A stretch of DNA of 14,206 nucleotides from Betaproteobacteria bacterium (GTDB lineage: Bacteria > Pseudomonadota > Gammaproteobacteria > Burkholderiales > Usitatibacteraceae): contig JANYFH010000057.1 in assembly GCA_025362705.1 (NCBI GenBank), forward strand, positions 1 to 14,206, given 5' to 3'. Numbering within the stretch: position 1 is the first letter of the stretch; each line of letters starts with the position of its first letter. A program made the translations under genes and the position numbers. Positions 6,906 through 14,206 of the stretch are shown one piece after another. A model generated the notes under the pieces. That model saw nothing but the letters and a program-made list of their open reading frames with translations. It was not told where the DNA came from and made no database searches.

Positions 6906-9017
6906 TCAAGACTTCGCGTTCAAATCCAGCTTCAGCGTCGTAAGAAATTCTGGTGGAGGCTCCTTGCCGGAAAGCTTCATTGTGACATCGCTCTCCGAAG
7001 GAGCCACCGCTGCATTTTCTGCTGCTTTACGTTCCGTGTTCGACTCTGTTCCCGCTGGCTTGGGCGCCGGCGCCGCAATTGTTGATGACGGGCCGACATC
7101 GCGAACCTGCACAATAAGCTGGGTAATCATGGCAACCTGGCTTTCGAGTCCCTGCCGCTGCTTTTGCAGCGTGGCAATCTCCTGTTCCATTGCGCCACCA
7201 CGTTCGTTGATTTTCGCCAGGGAATCCAGCCGCCCCTGAAGCTGGGCTTTGTGGTCCCTGATCTGGGTTTCGAGCGGTAGCGGAACGGCTGTGAGCCATC
7301 GGTCGGTGTCAGCGCGGGCTTCGTTAAAAATTTGCCGCGCCTGACCAACCAGCAGACGCCAAAAACGCCGCACCATGAAACGTTTTTCAGTCATCACGAT
7401 GTTGACCGGGTCGTTGCAGAACGCTTCCGTTTCACTGATAAGCGTCTGCAGCTGCCCACGTGGACCATCAAGATCGAGCGGCGGAAAATCCATTTTTTCG
7501 AACTTGAAGCGCTGTTGGAAAGTGTTGTACACACCCTCCATCAGGCGCAGGATATCTTCGCCCGAGAGATACAACATTTTGAAATCTTCTTGAATGAGAC
7601 GGATCAATTCACGCATTCCGCGAGTGAGACTAATCGTTGTCCAGGAGTCATTCATCGCCTCAAGGCTGCGTGCGCAAAGTGCGTCGAGCTTGGTGGGGTT
7701 GAATAAATCCAGCAATGCGTTGCGCTTCTGGTTGAACGAAGTACGTTGAATCTTGTACTCCGTTAGCGCGGCGTTATAGGCATCTTTTTCCGCACTGATT
7801 TTCTTCCAAAGCTTCATTGTTACTTCACGGCCCTTGCCTTGAAGTTGTGCCAACTCGTTCATCTGGATACGATTCGATTCAAGTTTCTGCGTGCAACTGC
7901 GATGACTTGTCACCATCATTGTGCCGATTTCACTCGTTACCGATTTGGCAAGCAATTGGCGCTTGATGGGGATAATTTCGTTGGCAAGATAGGTCTCGAG
8001 CCGCTTGATTCCCGAGTGCTCGACCATCTCCTGATCGCCCTTGATCCTGCCCACCAATGCTTTCTGCGCGGACAGTGCAAACACTTGTTCTGGCGGCAAA
8101 CCAAGCTGGCTACAGGTAGTGTCCATCATGCGCTGCATACCGGCCTTGATCTCGGGCTCGGTCTTCAGCTCATCCCACATCAGGTCAATTTTGTTCAGCA
8201 CCGCAATCTTGGCCGGCAAACCAGCTTTCACATAACGATCCCAGATTTCCAGGTCGCTCTTGGTTACGCCGGTGTCGATACCGAGCAGGAATAACACAGC
8301 ATGCGCATTGGGGATAGTCGACAGTGTTAGCTCGGGCTCGAGCCCAAGTGCGTTTAATCCAGGTGTGTCGAGAATGGCCAAGCCGTTGGTTAGCAATGGA
8401 TGTGGATAGTTGACAATGGCGTAGCGCCAGGCGGGCACTTCGACAATGTCGTCCTCGTTCGGTCCTTGCCCCGAGTCGTCAAACATCGGTATCAAGCCCA
8501 TCATGCGCGCATCCAGGGCGTACACGCGCTTGGTATCGGCAAGTGCGGACAACGCCTGTTTCATCTCTTTCGCGCTGTTGATGTTGAGTCGAACCTTTGA
8601 CCACTCCACCGGCATATTTTTGAGTTGGGAAATGGATTCATCGCGGTAACGGGTTTCGACCGACAGCAACTTGAGATATGGCTCTTCGTTCGGATCGTGA
8701 AATATCTCCGTCGGGCACATCGTCGTCCGGCCGACATCTGACGGCAGAAGGCGATCTTCGAAATTAGAGAAAAACAGCGCGTTGATGAGTTCGGATTTGC
8801 CGCGCGAAAATTCGGCCAGAAATGCGAGCGTCAAACGTCCGTGGTTGAGCGCTTCGAGTAAATCGTAAAAGCGGATTGACTGTTGCACATCAAGCTGGTT
8901 GGTGCGCTCCAGCCAGCCGTGGTATTCGTGTACAAGGCGCGACAAATTCTCACGCCATGCACTGTAGCGTTCGATTTCGCTTTCGAAGCGGGAGTCAATA
9001 TTGGCATTAAAGTCCAT
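6906..9017 (-). CDS. Dynamin-family GTPase
   Basis: A 703-residue protein with a large GTPase domain: P-loop AEFSRGKS (68-75, followed by ELINAL), switch-I threonines in GRTTMCPTE (about 96-104), DTPG (217-220) and NKID (275-278). The FSRGKS(T/E)LINAL form is typical of bacterial dynamin-like proteins. The first P-loop residue is Ala rather than the usual Gly, tolerated in P-loops. The C-terminal half is largely helical, with a likely coiled coil around 595-650, then a Pro/Ala-rich linker and a short conserved-looking end. I see no clear transmembrane helix, so membrane contact would be peripheral. It is last in the yggS-proC-yggT operon; its ribosome binding site GGGGGA (9027-9032) is formed by the last codons of yggT, with 9 nt to the ATG, so translation is probably coupled. 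Homology to dynamins supports GTP-driven membrane remodelling; the specific role is unknown. A CrfC relationship is possible but not shown. Confidence 0.88.
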   Translation of the reverse strand: MDFNANIDSRFESEIERYSAWRENLSRLVHEYHGWLERTNQLDVQQSIRFYDLLEALNHGRLTLAFLAEFSRGKSELINALFFSNFEDRLLPSDVGRTTMCPTEIFHDPNEEPYLKLLSVETRYRDESISQLKNMPVEWSKVRLNINSAKEMKQALSALADTKRVYALDARMMGLIPMFDDSGQGPNEDDIVEVPAWRYAIVNYPHPLLTNGLAILDTPGLNALGLEPELTLSTIPNAHAVLFLLGIDTGVTKSDLEIWDRYVKAGLPAKIAVLNKIDLMWDELKTEPEIKAGMQRMMDTTCSQLGLPPEQVFALSAQKALVGRIKGDQEMVEHSGIKRLETYLANEIIPIKRQLLAKSVTSEIGTMMVTSHRSCTQKLESNRIQMNELAQLQGKGREVTMKLWKKISAEKDAYNAALTEYKIQRTSFNQKRNALLDLFNPTKLDALCARSLEAMNDSWTTISLTRGMRELIRLIQEDFKMLYLSGEDILRLMEGVYNTFQQRFKFEKMDFPPLDLDGPRGQLQTLISETEAFCNDPVNIVMTEKRFMVRRFWRLLVGQARQIFNEARADTDRWLTAVPLPLETQIRDHKAQLQGRLDSLAKINERGGAMEQEIATLQKQRQGLESQVAMITQLIVQVRDVGPSSTIAAPAPKPAGTESNTERKAAENAAVAPSESDVTMKLSGKEPPPEFLTTLKLDLNAKS

Positions 9018-9023
9018 CGTTTA

Positions 9024-9626
9024 TTATCCCCCAGCCGCTATGGTTAGCAAAGCCCCCGCCGAATTCTCAAGATAGGAGACGGGTACCATCAGCAACACCT
9101 GCAACATTAGCAGTAGTACAAACGGCGATAGGTCCACGCCGCCGATCATCGGAATGATGCGCTGCAAGGGTCTTAGAAATGGGCGTACCAGTGCATCGAA
9201 GAACGGGCGCAGCGGATGGTAAGGGCTCGTCCAGGACAAAATCGCCTGAACGATTACCACGCCGATCAGGAGGTAGATGGAAAGTTTCAAAATACTGACC
9301 ATCGCTAGCAATCCCACGGCTGGCCAGAATCCCGCATGTGTTAATGCTGTCTGGGCAATGATTGCCGCTTTTACCAGTAGCAACGCGGTTTCGGCTATCC
9401 ACGCCACTAGCAGCGATGCAAAATCCAGACCGAGCATTCCCGGAACAATTCTGCGCATCGGCTTCACCGCAAAATCCGTTAGAGCCACTACAAAATCGAC
9501 AATCGGGTTGCCGGCATTGGCGCGGAACGGCGCGCGCAGCGCCTGTGAATAAAAGCGCGTCAGTACGGCGAGCACAAACAAATTGACCACAGTCTCGATG
9601 ACGAAAATCAACGCCTGTGTGGCCAT
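9024..9626 (-). CDS. YggT family integral membrane protein (two YggT repeats)
   Basis: This 200-residue, strongly hydrophobic protein has two YGGT units. The first contains RFYSQALRAPFRANAGNPIV and FAVKPMRRIVPGM. The second contains VVIVQAILSWTSPYHPLRPF and VRPFLRPLQRIIPMIGGVDLSP, where the PFLRPLRRIIP-type motif is the family hallmark. About five or six membrane helices are expected in the inner membrane. YggT/YlmG proteins lie beside division or PLP genes in many bacteria and have been linked to membrane or thylakoid organisation and osmotic tolerance; the molecular function is not settled. The start ATG overlaps the proC stop by 1 nt (TGATG), with AAAGGG (9636-9641) 9 nt upstream. It ends in tandem TAATAA, 6 nt before the GTPase start. 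Confidence 0.93.
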   Translation of the reverse strand: MATQALIFVIETVVNLFVLAVLTRFYSQALRAPFRANAGNPIVDFVVALTDFAVKPMRRIVPGMLGLDFASLLVAWIAETALLLVKAAIIAQTALTHAGFWPAVGLLAMVSILKLSIYLLIGVVIVQAILSWTSPYHPLRPFFDALVRPFLRPLQRIIPMIGGVDLSPFVLLLMLQVLLMVPVSYLENSAGALLTIAAGG

Positions 9627-10483
9627 CAGTGACTACCCTTTACAACATCAATCGATCCGGCAGACACTGCACCTAGTTCACGGCCAAGCTCGCGCGAACG
9701 GATGCAGGCCGCTTTGACGCCGTTGATGAAAGCGCGTTTCAATGCGTGTGCTTCAAAGGTTTCAATGGCGCGTTCCGTTGTGCCATTTTTTGAAGTAACG
9801 CGCGCGCGCAATACGCCCGGTGACTCACTCGTTGAGGCCGCGAGTTGCGCGCCGCCGAGAAAAGTCTGCGTGGCAAATACTCGCGCCGCATCGCTATTGA
9901 AACCCAGTTCAAGCGCCGCCTCCTCGAGTGCTTCGATGAAATAAAACACATAGGCGGGCCCGCTGCCAGAAACAGCCGTGACCGCATCGAGCATGGATTC
10001 ATCATCAAACCAGAGAGTTTTCCCCACAGCACTCAGCAACGATTCAGCGATTCGGCGACCCTCCACACCCACGCCATTCGCGGCATACAAACCAGTAATG
10101 CCCGCACGAATCAGCGCTGGTGTGTTGGGCATGGTGCGAATGACGTTTTCATATGGCGTAGTGTCGCCACCCAGCCAAAGCGCGAGGCTGGCAGTATCGA
10201 TACCCGCGGCAATGCTGATCACTACCTGAGATGTCAGGGTGCCTTTGAGCGGTGAAATTGCCATACTCATCATCTGCGGCTTTACCGCCAGGACGATGGC
10301 CTCGCAATCGATCAAATCCGTTGTGAGTAATGCGCATGCATTGACACCGAGCTTTGCGATCGCGGCGCGAGTTTCCGGCATTGGCTCGACGACACAAAAA
10401 TCGCCAGGGGAGGTTTTTTGTGCAATCAGGCCGCCCAGGATAGCCTGGGCCATGTTTCCGCCTCCAACGAAGAGAATTTTCAT
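9626..10483 (-). CDS. proC: Pyrroline-5-carboxylate reductase
   Basis: ProC reduces pyrroline-5-carboxylate to L-proline with NAD(P)H, the last step of proline synthesis. The N-terminal Rossmann motif is FVGGGNMAQAILGGL (residues 5-19); VLAVKPQ and RTMPNTPALI follow, and the C-terminal dimerisation and substrate region has AVSGSGPAYVFYFIEAL and VTSKNGTTERAI. At 285 residues it is slightly longer than the usual 265-275, mostly in the C-terminal tail. The start ATG overlaps the yggS stop in an ATGA junction, and a G-rich stretch (TGGGG) about 7 nt upstream can act as ribosome binding site. proA, an earlier step of the same pathway, lies in the plus-strand run of this window. The yggS-proC-yggT order is widespread in proteobacteria. 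Confidence 0.96.
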   Translation of the reverse strand: MKILFVGGGNMAQAILGGLIAQKTSPGDFCVVEPMPETRAAIAKLGVNACALLTTDLIDCEAIVLAVKPQMMSMAISPLKGTLTSQVVISIAAGIDTASLALWLGGDTTPYENVIRTMPNTPALIRAGITGLYAANGVGVEGRRIAESLLSAVGKTLWFDDESMLDAVTAVSGSGPAYVFYFIEALEEAALELGFNSDAARVFATQTFLGGAQLAASTSESPGVLRARVTSKNGTTERAIETFEAHALKRAFINGVKAACIRSRELGRELGAVSAGSIDVVKGSH

Positions 10484-11172
10484 CCACGAACCCCAAAAAT
10501 TGCGCTGCCAATTCTCACCATCGTCGCGCCTTCGGCTATGGCTATTGTGAAATCTTGCGACATTCCCATTGAAAGCGTGTCGACATCAATGCCGTCTGCG
10601 CGCATCGATTCGAACAGTGTACGCATCTTACGAAATTGCGCGCGTTGCGTCTCTTCATCGACGGTATTTTCAATGATGGTCATCAGCCCCCGTAGCTTCA
10701 GGTTGGGTAGCCGCCGCACCTCGCTTGCCAGTGCCAACGCGGCACCTGGCTCGACACCGCTTTTACTCGCTTCACCACTTACATTGACTTGTACGCAGAC
10801 GTTGAGCGCGGCGGCGGCGGTTCGGTGAACAGAAAGTCCAGCCGCTACCTTTAACCGGTCAATTCCGTGCACCCAATCAAAATGCGTTGCGACTGCCTTG
10901 AGTTTGTTGGTTTGCAATGGCCCAATGAAATGCCAAACAATATTTTGCGTCCGCAAATCTTCGAGATCCGCCATCTTGGCGACCGCTTCCTGTACATAAT
11001 TTTCGCCAAAGTCGCTCTGCCCTGCGAGAAACGCTCTACGCACATCATCGGCCGTTTTGGTCTTGGAAACTGCAACCAGCACAACTGGATTTTGCGCGAC
11101 TGGCGACCGTGCCGCGATTGCGGTATTCATCTGGGCGCGGATGTGTTGCAAGTTCGATTCGATTGGGGACAT
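10480..11172 (-). CDS. YggS family pyridoxal phosphate homeostasis protein
   Basis: A 230-residue, PLP-binding TIM-barrel protein with no known catalytic activity, which buffers the cofactor and affects amino- and keto-acid balance. PLP should bind Lys37 in LVAVSKTKT. Other hallmarks are DFGENYVQEAV, WHFIGPLQTNKLK, VQVNVSGEASKSG and the phosphate-binding SMGMSQDFTIAIAEGATMVRIGSAIFG near the C-terminus. The family's common HFIGHLQ reads HFIGPLQ here. It is the first gene of the minus-strand operon and diverges from pilT across 151 nt, so the operon promoter should lie in that gap. YggS upstream of proC is an established conserved pairing, and the ATGA overlap with proC implies coupled translation. 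Confidence 0.95.
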   Translation of the reverse strand: MSPIESNLQHIRAQMNTAIAARSPVAQNPVVLVAVSKTKTADDVRRAFLAGQSDFGENYVQEAVAKMADLEDLRTQNIVWHFIGPLQTNKLKAVATHFDWVHGIDRLKVAAGLSVHRTAAAALNVCVQVNVSGEASKSGVEPGAALALASEVRRLPNLKLRGLMTIIENTVDEETQRAQFRKMRTLFESMRADGIDVDTLSMGMSQDFTIAIAEGATMVRIGSAIFGVRG

Positions 11173-11323
11173 AATCTCTTGGCAATCAGCTGTTTGAAAG
11201 CGGCATTGCGGTCAGCCGGGCAGACAAATCGACCGGTTCGGAAGGTGCATGAAATGACCTTTGGGAATTCATTGTCGATCTGTGTTGATCGTCTATCTAG
11301 CTGAAAAACAGGGAAAAGTATAA
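11173..11323. promoter_or_regulatory. Divergent intergenic region between yggS and pilT
   Basis: This 151-nt gap must drive both the minus-strand yggS operon and plus-strand pilT. I see no unambiguous sigma-70 or sigma-54 promoter. TTGTCG at 11272-11277 with TATCTA at 11294-11299 (16-nt spacer) is a poor candidate for pilT. A 5-bp inverted repeat, CGATC (11276-11280), 6-nt loop, GATCG (11287-11291), overlaps it and could be a weak operator. AGGGA (11310-11314), 9 nt before the ATG, is the pilT ribosome binding site. Confidence 0.45.
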
Positions 11324-12364
11324 ATGGAAATTGCCGAACTACTGGCCTTTGGCGTCAAAAACAAAGCCTCCGATCTGCATCTTTCTGCCGGCTTGCCGCC
11401 GATGATTCGCGTTCACGGTGATGTGCGCCGCATTAATGTGCCGGCGCTGGCCCACGATGATGTTCACGGCATGATTTATGACATCATGAACGACGGACAG
11501 CGCAAGCAATACGAGGAAAATCTGGAATGCGATTTTTCCTTCGAAATTCCAAACCTCGCGCGTTTTCGGGTCAATGCGTTCAATCATCAGCGCGGCGCGG
11601 GCGCGGTAATGCGTACCATTCCGTCGAAAATCCTGTCGCTTGAGGATTTGAACGCGCCGAAAATTTTTGCCGAAATTGCCAATCAGCCGCGCGGGATGGT
11701 GCTCGTTACCGGGCCGACGGGATCGGGCAAATCCACCACACTGGCGGCGATGGTTAACAGCATCAACGAGAGTGAGTTTGGCCACATTTTGACTGTAGAA
11801 GATCCGATCGAATTTGTGCATGAATCCAAAAAATGTCTGATTAATCAGCGCGAAGTCGGACCTCATACGTTGTCATTTGCCAACGCGCTTAAATCGGCGC
11901 TGCGGGAAGATCCGGACATCATTTTGGTCGGCGAAATGCGTGACCTCGAAACCATCCGCCTCGCCATGACAGCGGCCGAAACGGGGCATCTGGTGTTTGG
12001 TACGCTGCACACCAGTTCGGCGGCTAAAACGGTCGACCGGATTATCGACGTTTTCCCGGCTGCGGAAAAAGAAATGATTCGTGCCATGCTGTCGGAGTCG
12101 TTACGCGCGGTTATCTCGCAAACGTTGTGTAAAACCAAGGACGGCTCCGGTCGCGCTGCGGCGCACGAGATCATGATTGGTACGCCGGCGATTCGCAATT
12201 TGATCCGCGAAGCAAAAGTGGCACAGATGTATTCGGCGATTCAGACCGGTTCGGCGATCGGCATGCAGACGATGGACCAGAATCTTGCTGATCTGGTGAA
12301 ACGCAACGTTATCAGTATCGCCGAGGCGCGCAACAAAGCCGCCAACAAAGATAACTTTAATTGA
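11324..12364 (+). CDS. pilT: Type IV pilus retraction ATPase PilT
   Basis: PilT is the hexameric cytoplasmic ATPase that depolymerises type IV pili and powers twitching, DNA uptake and surface sensing. At 346 residues it is full length. It has the N-terminal KASDLHLSAGLPPMIRVHGD, Walker A GPTGSGKS (130-137), the Asp box TVEDPIE, Walker B ILVGEMRD (200-207), the His box GHLVFGTLHT (221-230) and AIRNLIRE (289-296), the signature that separates PilT from PilB and PilU and is needed for retraction. The start has a clear ribosome binding site. It lies 60 nt upstream of pilU, probably in one transcript; pilT-pilU beside yggS is a common arrangement. No other pilus genes are in the window. Confidence 0.98.
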   Translation: MEIAELLAFGVKNKASDLHLSAGLPPMIRVHGDVRRINVPALAHDDVHGMIYDIMNDGQRKQYEENLECDFSFEIPNLARFRVNAFNHQRGAGAVMRTIPSKILSLEDLNAPKIFAEIANQPRGMVLVTGPTGSGKSTTLAAMVNSINESEFGHILTVEDPIEFVHESKKCLINQREVGPHTLSFANALKSALREDPDIILVGEMRDLETIRLAMTAAETGHLVFGTLHTSSAAKTVDRIIDVFPAAEKEMIRAMLSESLRAVISQTLCKTKDGSGRAAAHEIMIGTPAIRNLIREAKVAQMYSAIQTGSAIGMQTMDQNLADLVKRNVISIAEARNKAANKDNFN

Positions 12365-12424
12365 AGAGCGCACTTTGCGGTTTAATCAATTCCCCATCGC
12401 TGTACTCTTGAGATAAGGTGAAAT

Positions 12425-13564
12425 ATGGAACGGGAAACAGCGCTTAAATTTGTTCACGAACTTCTGCGAGCGATGCTTGCGAAGCGGGCGTCGGATTTAT
12501 TCATCACCGCAGGCTTTCCGCCGGCGATGAAAATCGATGGCAAGATGACACCGGTTTCGTCGTCGAGTCTTTCACCAATTCATACCGGCGAAATCGCCCG
12601 CTCGGTGATGACCGATAAGCAGGCGGCCGAATTCGAGGCCACCAAAGAGTGCAATTTCGCCATTGCACCCGCGGGCATCGGTCGCTATCGTGTAAATGCT
12701 TTCGTCCAGCAGGGCCGCATCGGCATGGTGCTGCGTACCATTACGACCACGATCCCGAAGATGGAAGATTTGAATTTACCCCCCGTTCTGAAAGACGTGG
12801 TGATGACCAAACGGGGCTTGGTGATTCTGGTCGGGGGTACTGGTTCCGGTAAATCCACGACACTTGCAGCGATGATCGGCTATCGCAACGAAAACAGTTA
12901 CGGCCACATCATCACGATTGAAGACCCGGTTGAATATGTGCATGACCACAAGAATTGCGTCGTCACCCAACGTGAGATTGGGGTCGATACCGATAACTGG
13001 TTTGCTGCATTGAAAAATACCTTGCGTCAGGCGCCAGATGTGATTTTGATCGGCGAAATACGCGACCGCGAAACGATGGATTACGCGATCGCGTTTGCGG
13101 AAACCGGGCACCTCTGTATGTCGACATTGCACGCAAATTCGACGAACCAGGCGCTTGATCGCATCATCAATTTTTTCCCGGAAGAACGGCGCCATCAACT
13201 GCTGATGGACTTGTCATTAAACCTGAAGGCGTTTGTGTCGCAACGTCTTATCCCAAGAAAAGAGGGCAAGGGCCGCATTGCCGCAATCGAGATCCTGCTC
13301 AATTCGCCGCTGATTCAGGATCTGATTTTCAAGGGCGAAGTGCACGAGATCAAAGAGGTCATGAAACGTTCGCGCGAGATCGGCATGCAGACTTTCGATC
13401 AGGCGTTATTCGATCTCTATGAGGCCGACAATATTTCGTACGAAGACGCATTGCGAAATGCCGATTCGCTCAACGACTTACGGCTGAAAATAAAATTGGA
13501 AGGCAAGAATTCCAAAGAGAAGGATTTGGCAGCTGGTCTCGAGCATTTGGAGATCGTTAAGTAA
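12425..13564 (+). CDS. pilU: PilT-dependent accessory pilus retraction ATPase PilU
   Basis: PilU is the PilT paralogue that aids retraction under load in a PilT-dependent way. The 379-residue protein shows KRASDLFITAGFPPAMKIDG near the N-terminus, Walker A GGTGSGKS (137-144), TIEDPVEYVHDHK, Walker B LIGEIRD, the His box GHLCMSTLHANS, and a PilU-type C-terminus with SPLIQDLIFKGEVHEIKEVM in place of the PilT AIRNLIRE motif. ATG 12425 follows AAGGTGA at 12415-12421. The 60-nt pilT-pilU gap shows no terminator or obvious promoter, so co-transcription is likely. A palindrome begins 1 nt after the stop codon. Confidence 0.97.
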   Translation: MERETALKFVHELLRAMLAKRASDLFITAGFPPAMKIDGKMTPVSSSSLSPIHTGEIARSVMTDKQAAEFEATKECNFAIAPAGIGRYRVNAFVQQGRIGMVLRTITTTIPKMEDLNLPPVLKDVVMTKRGLVILVGGTGSGKSTTLAAMIGYRNENSYGHIITIEDPVEYVHDHKNCVVTQREIGVDTDNWFAALKNTLRQAPDVILIGEIRDRETMDYAIAFAETGHLCMSTLHANSTNQALDRIINFFPEERRHQLLMDLSLNLKAFVSQRLIPRKEGKGRIAAIEILLNSPLIQDLIFKGEVHEIKEVMKRSREIGMQTFDQALFDLYEADNISYEDALRNADSLNDLRLKIKLEGKNSKEKDLAAGLEHLEIVK

Positions 13565-13565
13565 T

Positions 13566-13623
13566 CACAGCGCGCTGTGCCTGTCGGCAATCGCCGGTTT
13601 CGGCGTTGTTCCTCGCAGGCACA
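13566..13623. other. Nested inverted repeats after pilU
   Basis: A 14-nt perfect palindrome, CACAGCGCGCTGTG (13566-13579), begins 1 nt after the pilU stop. Its last four bases also form the left arm of a second structure: TGTGCCTG (13576-13583) pairs with CAGGCACA (13616-13623), enclosing an inner hairpin CGCCG (13592-13596), GTTT, CGGCG (13601-13605). The two outer folds are mutually exclusive. The position between convergent pilU and a small minus-strand gene suggests transcript termination or 3'-end protection in either direction, but neither side has a T-tract, so a classical intrinsic terminator is not shown. Confidence 0.5.
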
Positions 13624-13634
13624 TGTTGGGGCCG

Positions 13635-13751
13635 TTACGCTATTTGCGCGAACGCGTGGAACAACGACACGCCGCTGCCCATCACCAAAAATACCAACGT
13701 CACTGCAAGTACCGCGCCTTGTTTTTGTGCTGAATCAATAATGCGTTTCAT
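13635..13751 (-). CDS. Small single-pass membrane protein, 38 residues, unknown function
   Basis: The short frame starts at ATG (13749-13751) and ends at TAA (13635-13637). The product starts MKRIIDSAQKQ, then a hydrophobic stretch of about 20 residues (from GAVLAVTLVFLVMG on, roughly residues 12-32), and ends FHAFAQIA. A basic N-terminus before one membrane helix predicts an inner-membrane protein with the N-terminus in the cytoplasm; a signal peptide is less likely because almost nothing would follow cleavage. The main support for a real gene is AAAGGAG exactly 6 nt before the ATG, the best ribosome binding site in the window. It converges on pilU and diverges from an AraC-type regulator 142 nt away, a possible controller (inference). 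I do not recognise the family. Confidence 0.62.
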   Translation of the reverse strand: MKRIIDSAQKQGAVLAVTLVFLVMGSGVSLFHAFAQIA

Positions 13752-13757
13752 GATGCG

Positions 13758-13764
13758 CTCCTTT
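13758..13764 (-). promoter_or_regulatory. Strong ribosome binding site for the 38-residue protein
   Basis: On the minus strand AAAGGAG lies 6 nt from the ATG at 13751, a near-ideal Shine-Dalgarno sequence and spacing. It is the key evidence that this very short frame is translated. Confidence 0.7.
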
Positions 13765-13835
13765 CAAAGAGTTGTGAACGCATGAACAGTATCAGAGTCG
13801 GGGCGGACAATTTCTTGTAGAAACCTGCTGTGTTG

Positions 13836-13865
13836 TTGAATAAACTGGCTATTCACTTGTATAAA
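13836..13865 (+). promoter_or_regulatory. Candidate sigma-70 promoter for the AraC-type regulator
   Basis: TTGAAT (13836-13841) and TATAAA (13860-13865) are separated by 18 nt, with the probable translation start 28 nt after the -10 box. Each hexamer is close to consensus. This would give a very short leader. On the opposite strand of the same gap a possible extended -10 (TGATACTGT) lies upstream of the small gene, without a clear -35 box. Confidence 0.5.
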
Positions 13866-13893
13866 TGTGCTGTTCTCGTATGATGTGGCGCTC

Positions 13894-14206
13894 ATGATCA
13901 GCGTTGACACAAGAGTTCATATTTACGCTTGGCCGGAGCGATTTCTATATCTCGGGCCCAGCACGAAGACCTCCCTGCACCGCAACCACGCAGCGACCTG
14001 GCTGATTGCGCGCGAGGGGAAATTGCGGGTGACTTTGGGGTCGGGCGAAGTGCTCGAAAACCAGGCGATTTACCTCCCATCAGAGACCGAATACGCGACC
14101 GATTTGGCATCGTCAAGTATTGCGGCGTTGTATTGGGAGCCGGAGAGCACAAGTTTTCATCGCGCGTTGGAGCATATTGAAAACGTACCACGTGCCTTTG
14201 CCTGTA
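13894..14206 (+). CDS. Probable AraC-type transcriptional regulator, N-terminal part (3' end outside window)
   Basis: A frame starting ATGATCAGC stays open to the window edge, giving 104 residues with no stop. The pattern YLGPSTKTSLHRNHAATWLIA (about 20-39, with His29 and His32), then EGKLRV and a later AIYLPSETEYATD resembles the cupin-like sensor half seen at the N-terminus of many AraC regulators, where a ligand would bind. The helix-turn-helix half, which would prove the call, is outside the window. In-frame GTG 13885 is an alternative start adding three residues; neither start has a clear Shine-Dalgarno sequence. A good candidate promoter lies just upstream. It diverges from the small membrane protein gene, and AraC regulators often act on a divergent neighbour (inference). 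An unrelated cupin protein is the main alternative. Confidence 0.68.
   Translation, partial: MISVDTRVHIYAWPERFLYLGPSTKTSLHRNHAATWLIAREGKLRVTLGSGEVLENQAIYLPSETEYATDLASSSIAALYWEPESTSFHRALEHIENVPRAFAC

Noticed and set aside
10867..11304. 145-codon plus-strand frame across yggS start and the yggS-pilT gap
   Set aside because: It lies opposite the well-supported YggS N-terminus, and the product is not recognisable.
13929..14180. Open frames on both strands (83 and 97 codons) over the AraC-type region
   Set aside because: The frame starting at 13894 has an AraC-like sensor pattern and a promoter; the others have neither.

Overview
The window is a stretch of chromosomal core genome from a Gram-negative bacterium, most likely a betaproteobacterium. 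The gene order lptE-holA-proA-nadD-rsfS-rlmH-maf-rng and the yggS/proC/yggT group diverging from pilT-pilU are arrangements I associate with that class, and LptE implies an outer membrane with LPS. Base composition looks moderate (about half G+C) and even. I see no tRNA, rRNA, insertion sequence, CRISPR array or prophage. Genus cannot be assigned from the sequence alone.

Region 1 (1-6877, plus strand) is one run of tightly packed housekeeping genes: the C-terminal end of lptE (LPS export), holA (DNA polymerase III delta), proA (proline synthesis), nadD (NAD synthesis), rsfS (ribosome silencing), rlmH (23S rRNA methylation), maf (nucleotide pyrophosphatase) and rng (RNase G). Several genes overlap or nearly touch, and four of the eight seem to start at GTG or TTG, which suggests one long transcript with translational coupling. 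RsfS carries an unusual 134-residue, Lys/Ala/Pro-rich, histone-H1-like tail.

Region 2 (6906-11172, minus strand) is a tight operon read yggS -> proC -> yggT -> a large dynamin-family GTPase. Successive genes overlap by 4 nt, overlap by 1 nt, and are separated by 6 nt. It converges on rng with only 28 nt between the stop codons. A membrane-remodelling-type GTPase translationally coupled to YggT is the most thought-provoking gene-content observation here.

Region 3 (11173-13564, plus strand) diverges from region 2 and encodes PilT and PilU, the type IV pilus retraction ATPases.

Region 4 (13565-14206) holds a nest of inverted repeats after pilU, a 38-residue single-pass membrane protein on the minus strand with an excellent ribosome binding site, and, diverging from it, the N-terminal end of an AraC-type regulator that runs off the window.

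Most of the window is ordinary. The items most worth a second look are the RsfS tail, the GTPase-YggT coupling and the small membrane protein beside the AraC-type regulator.
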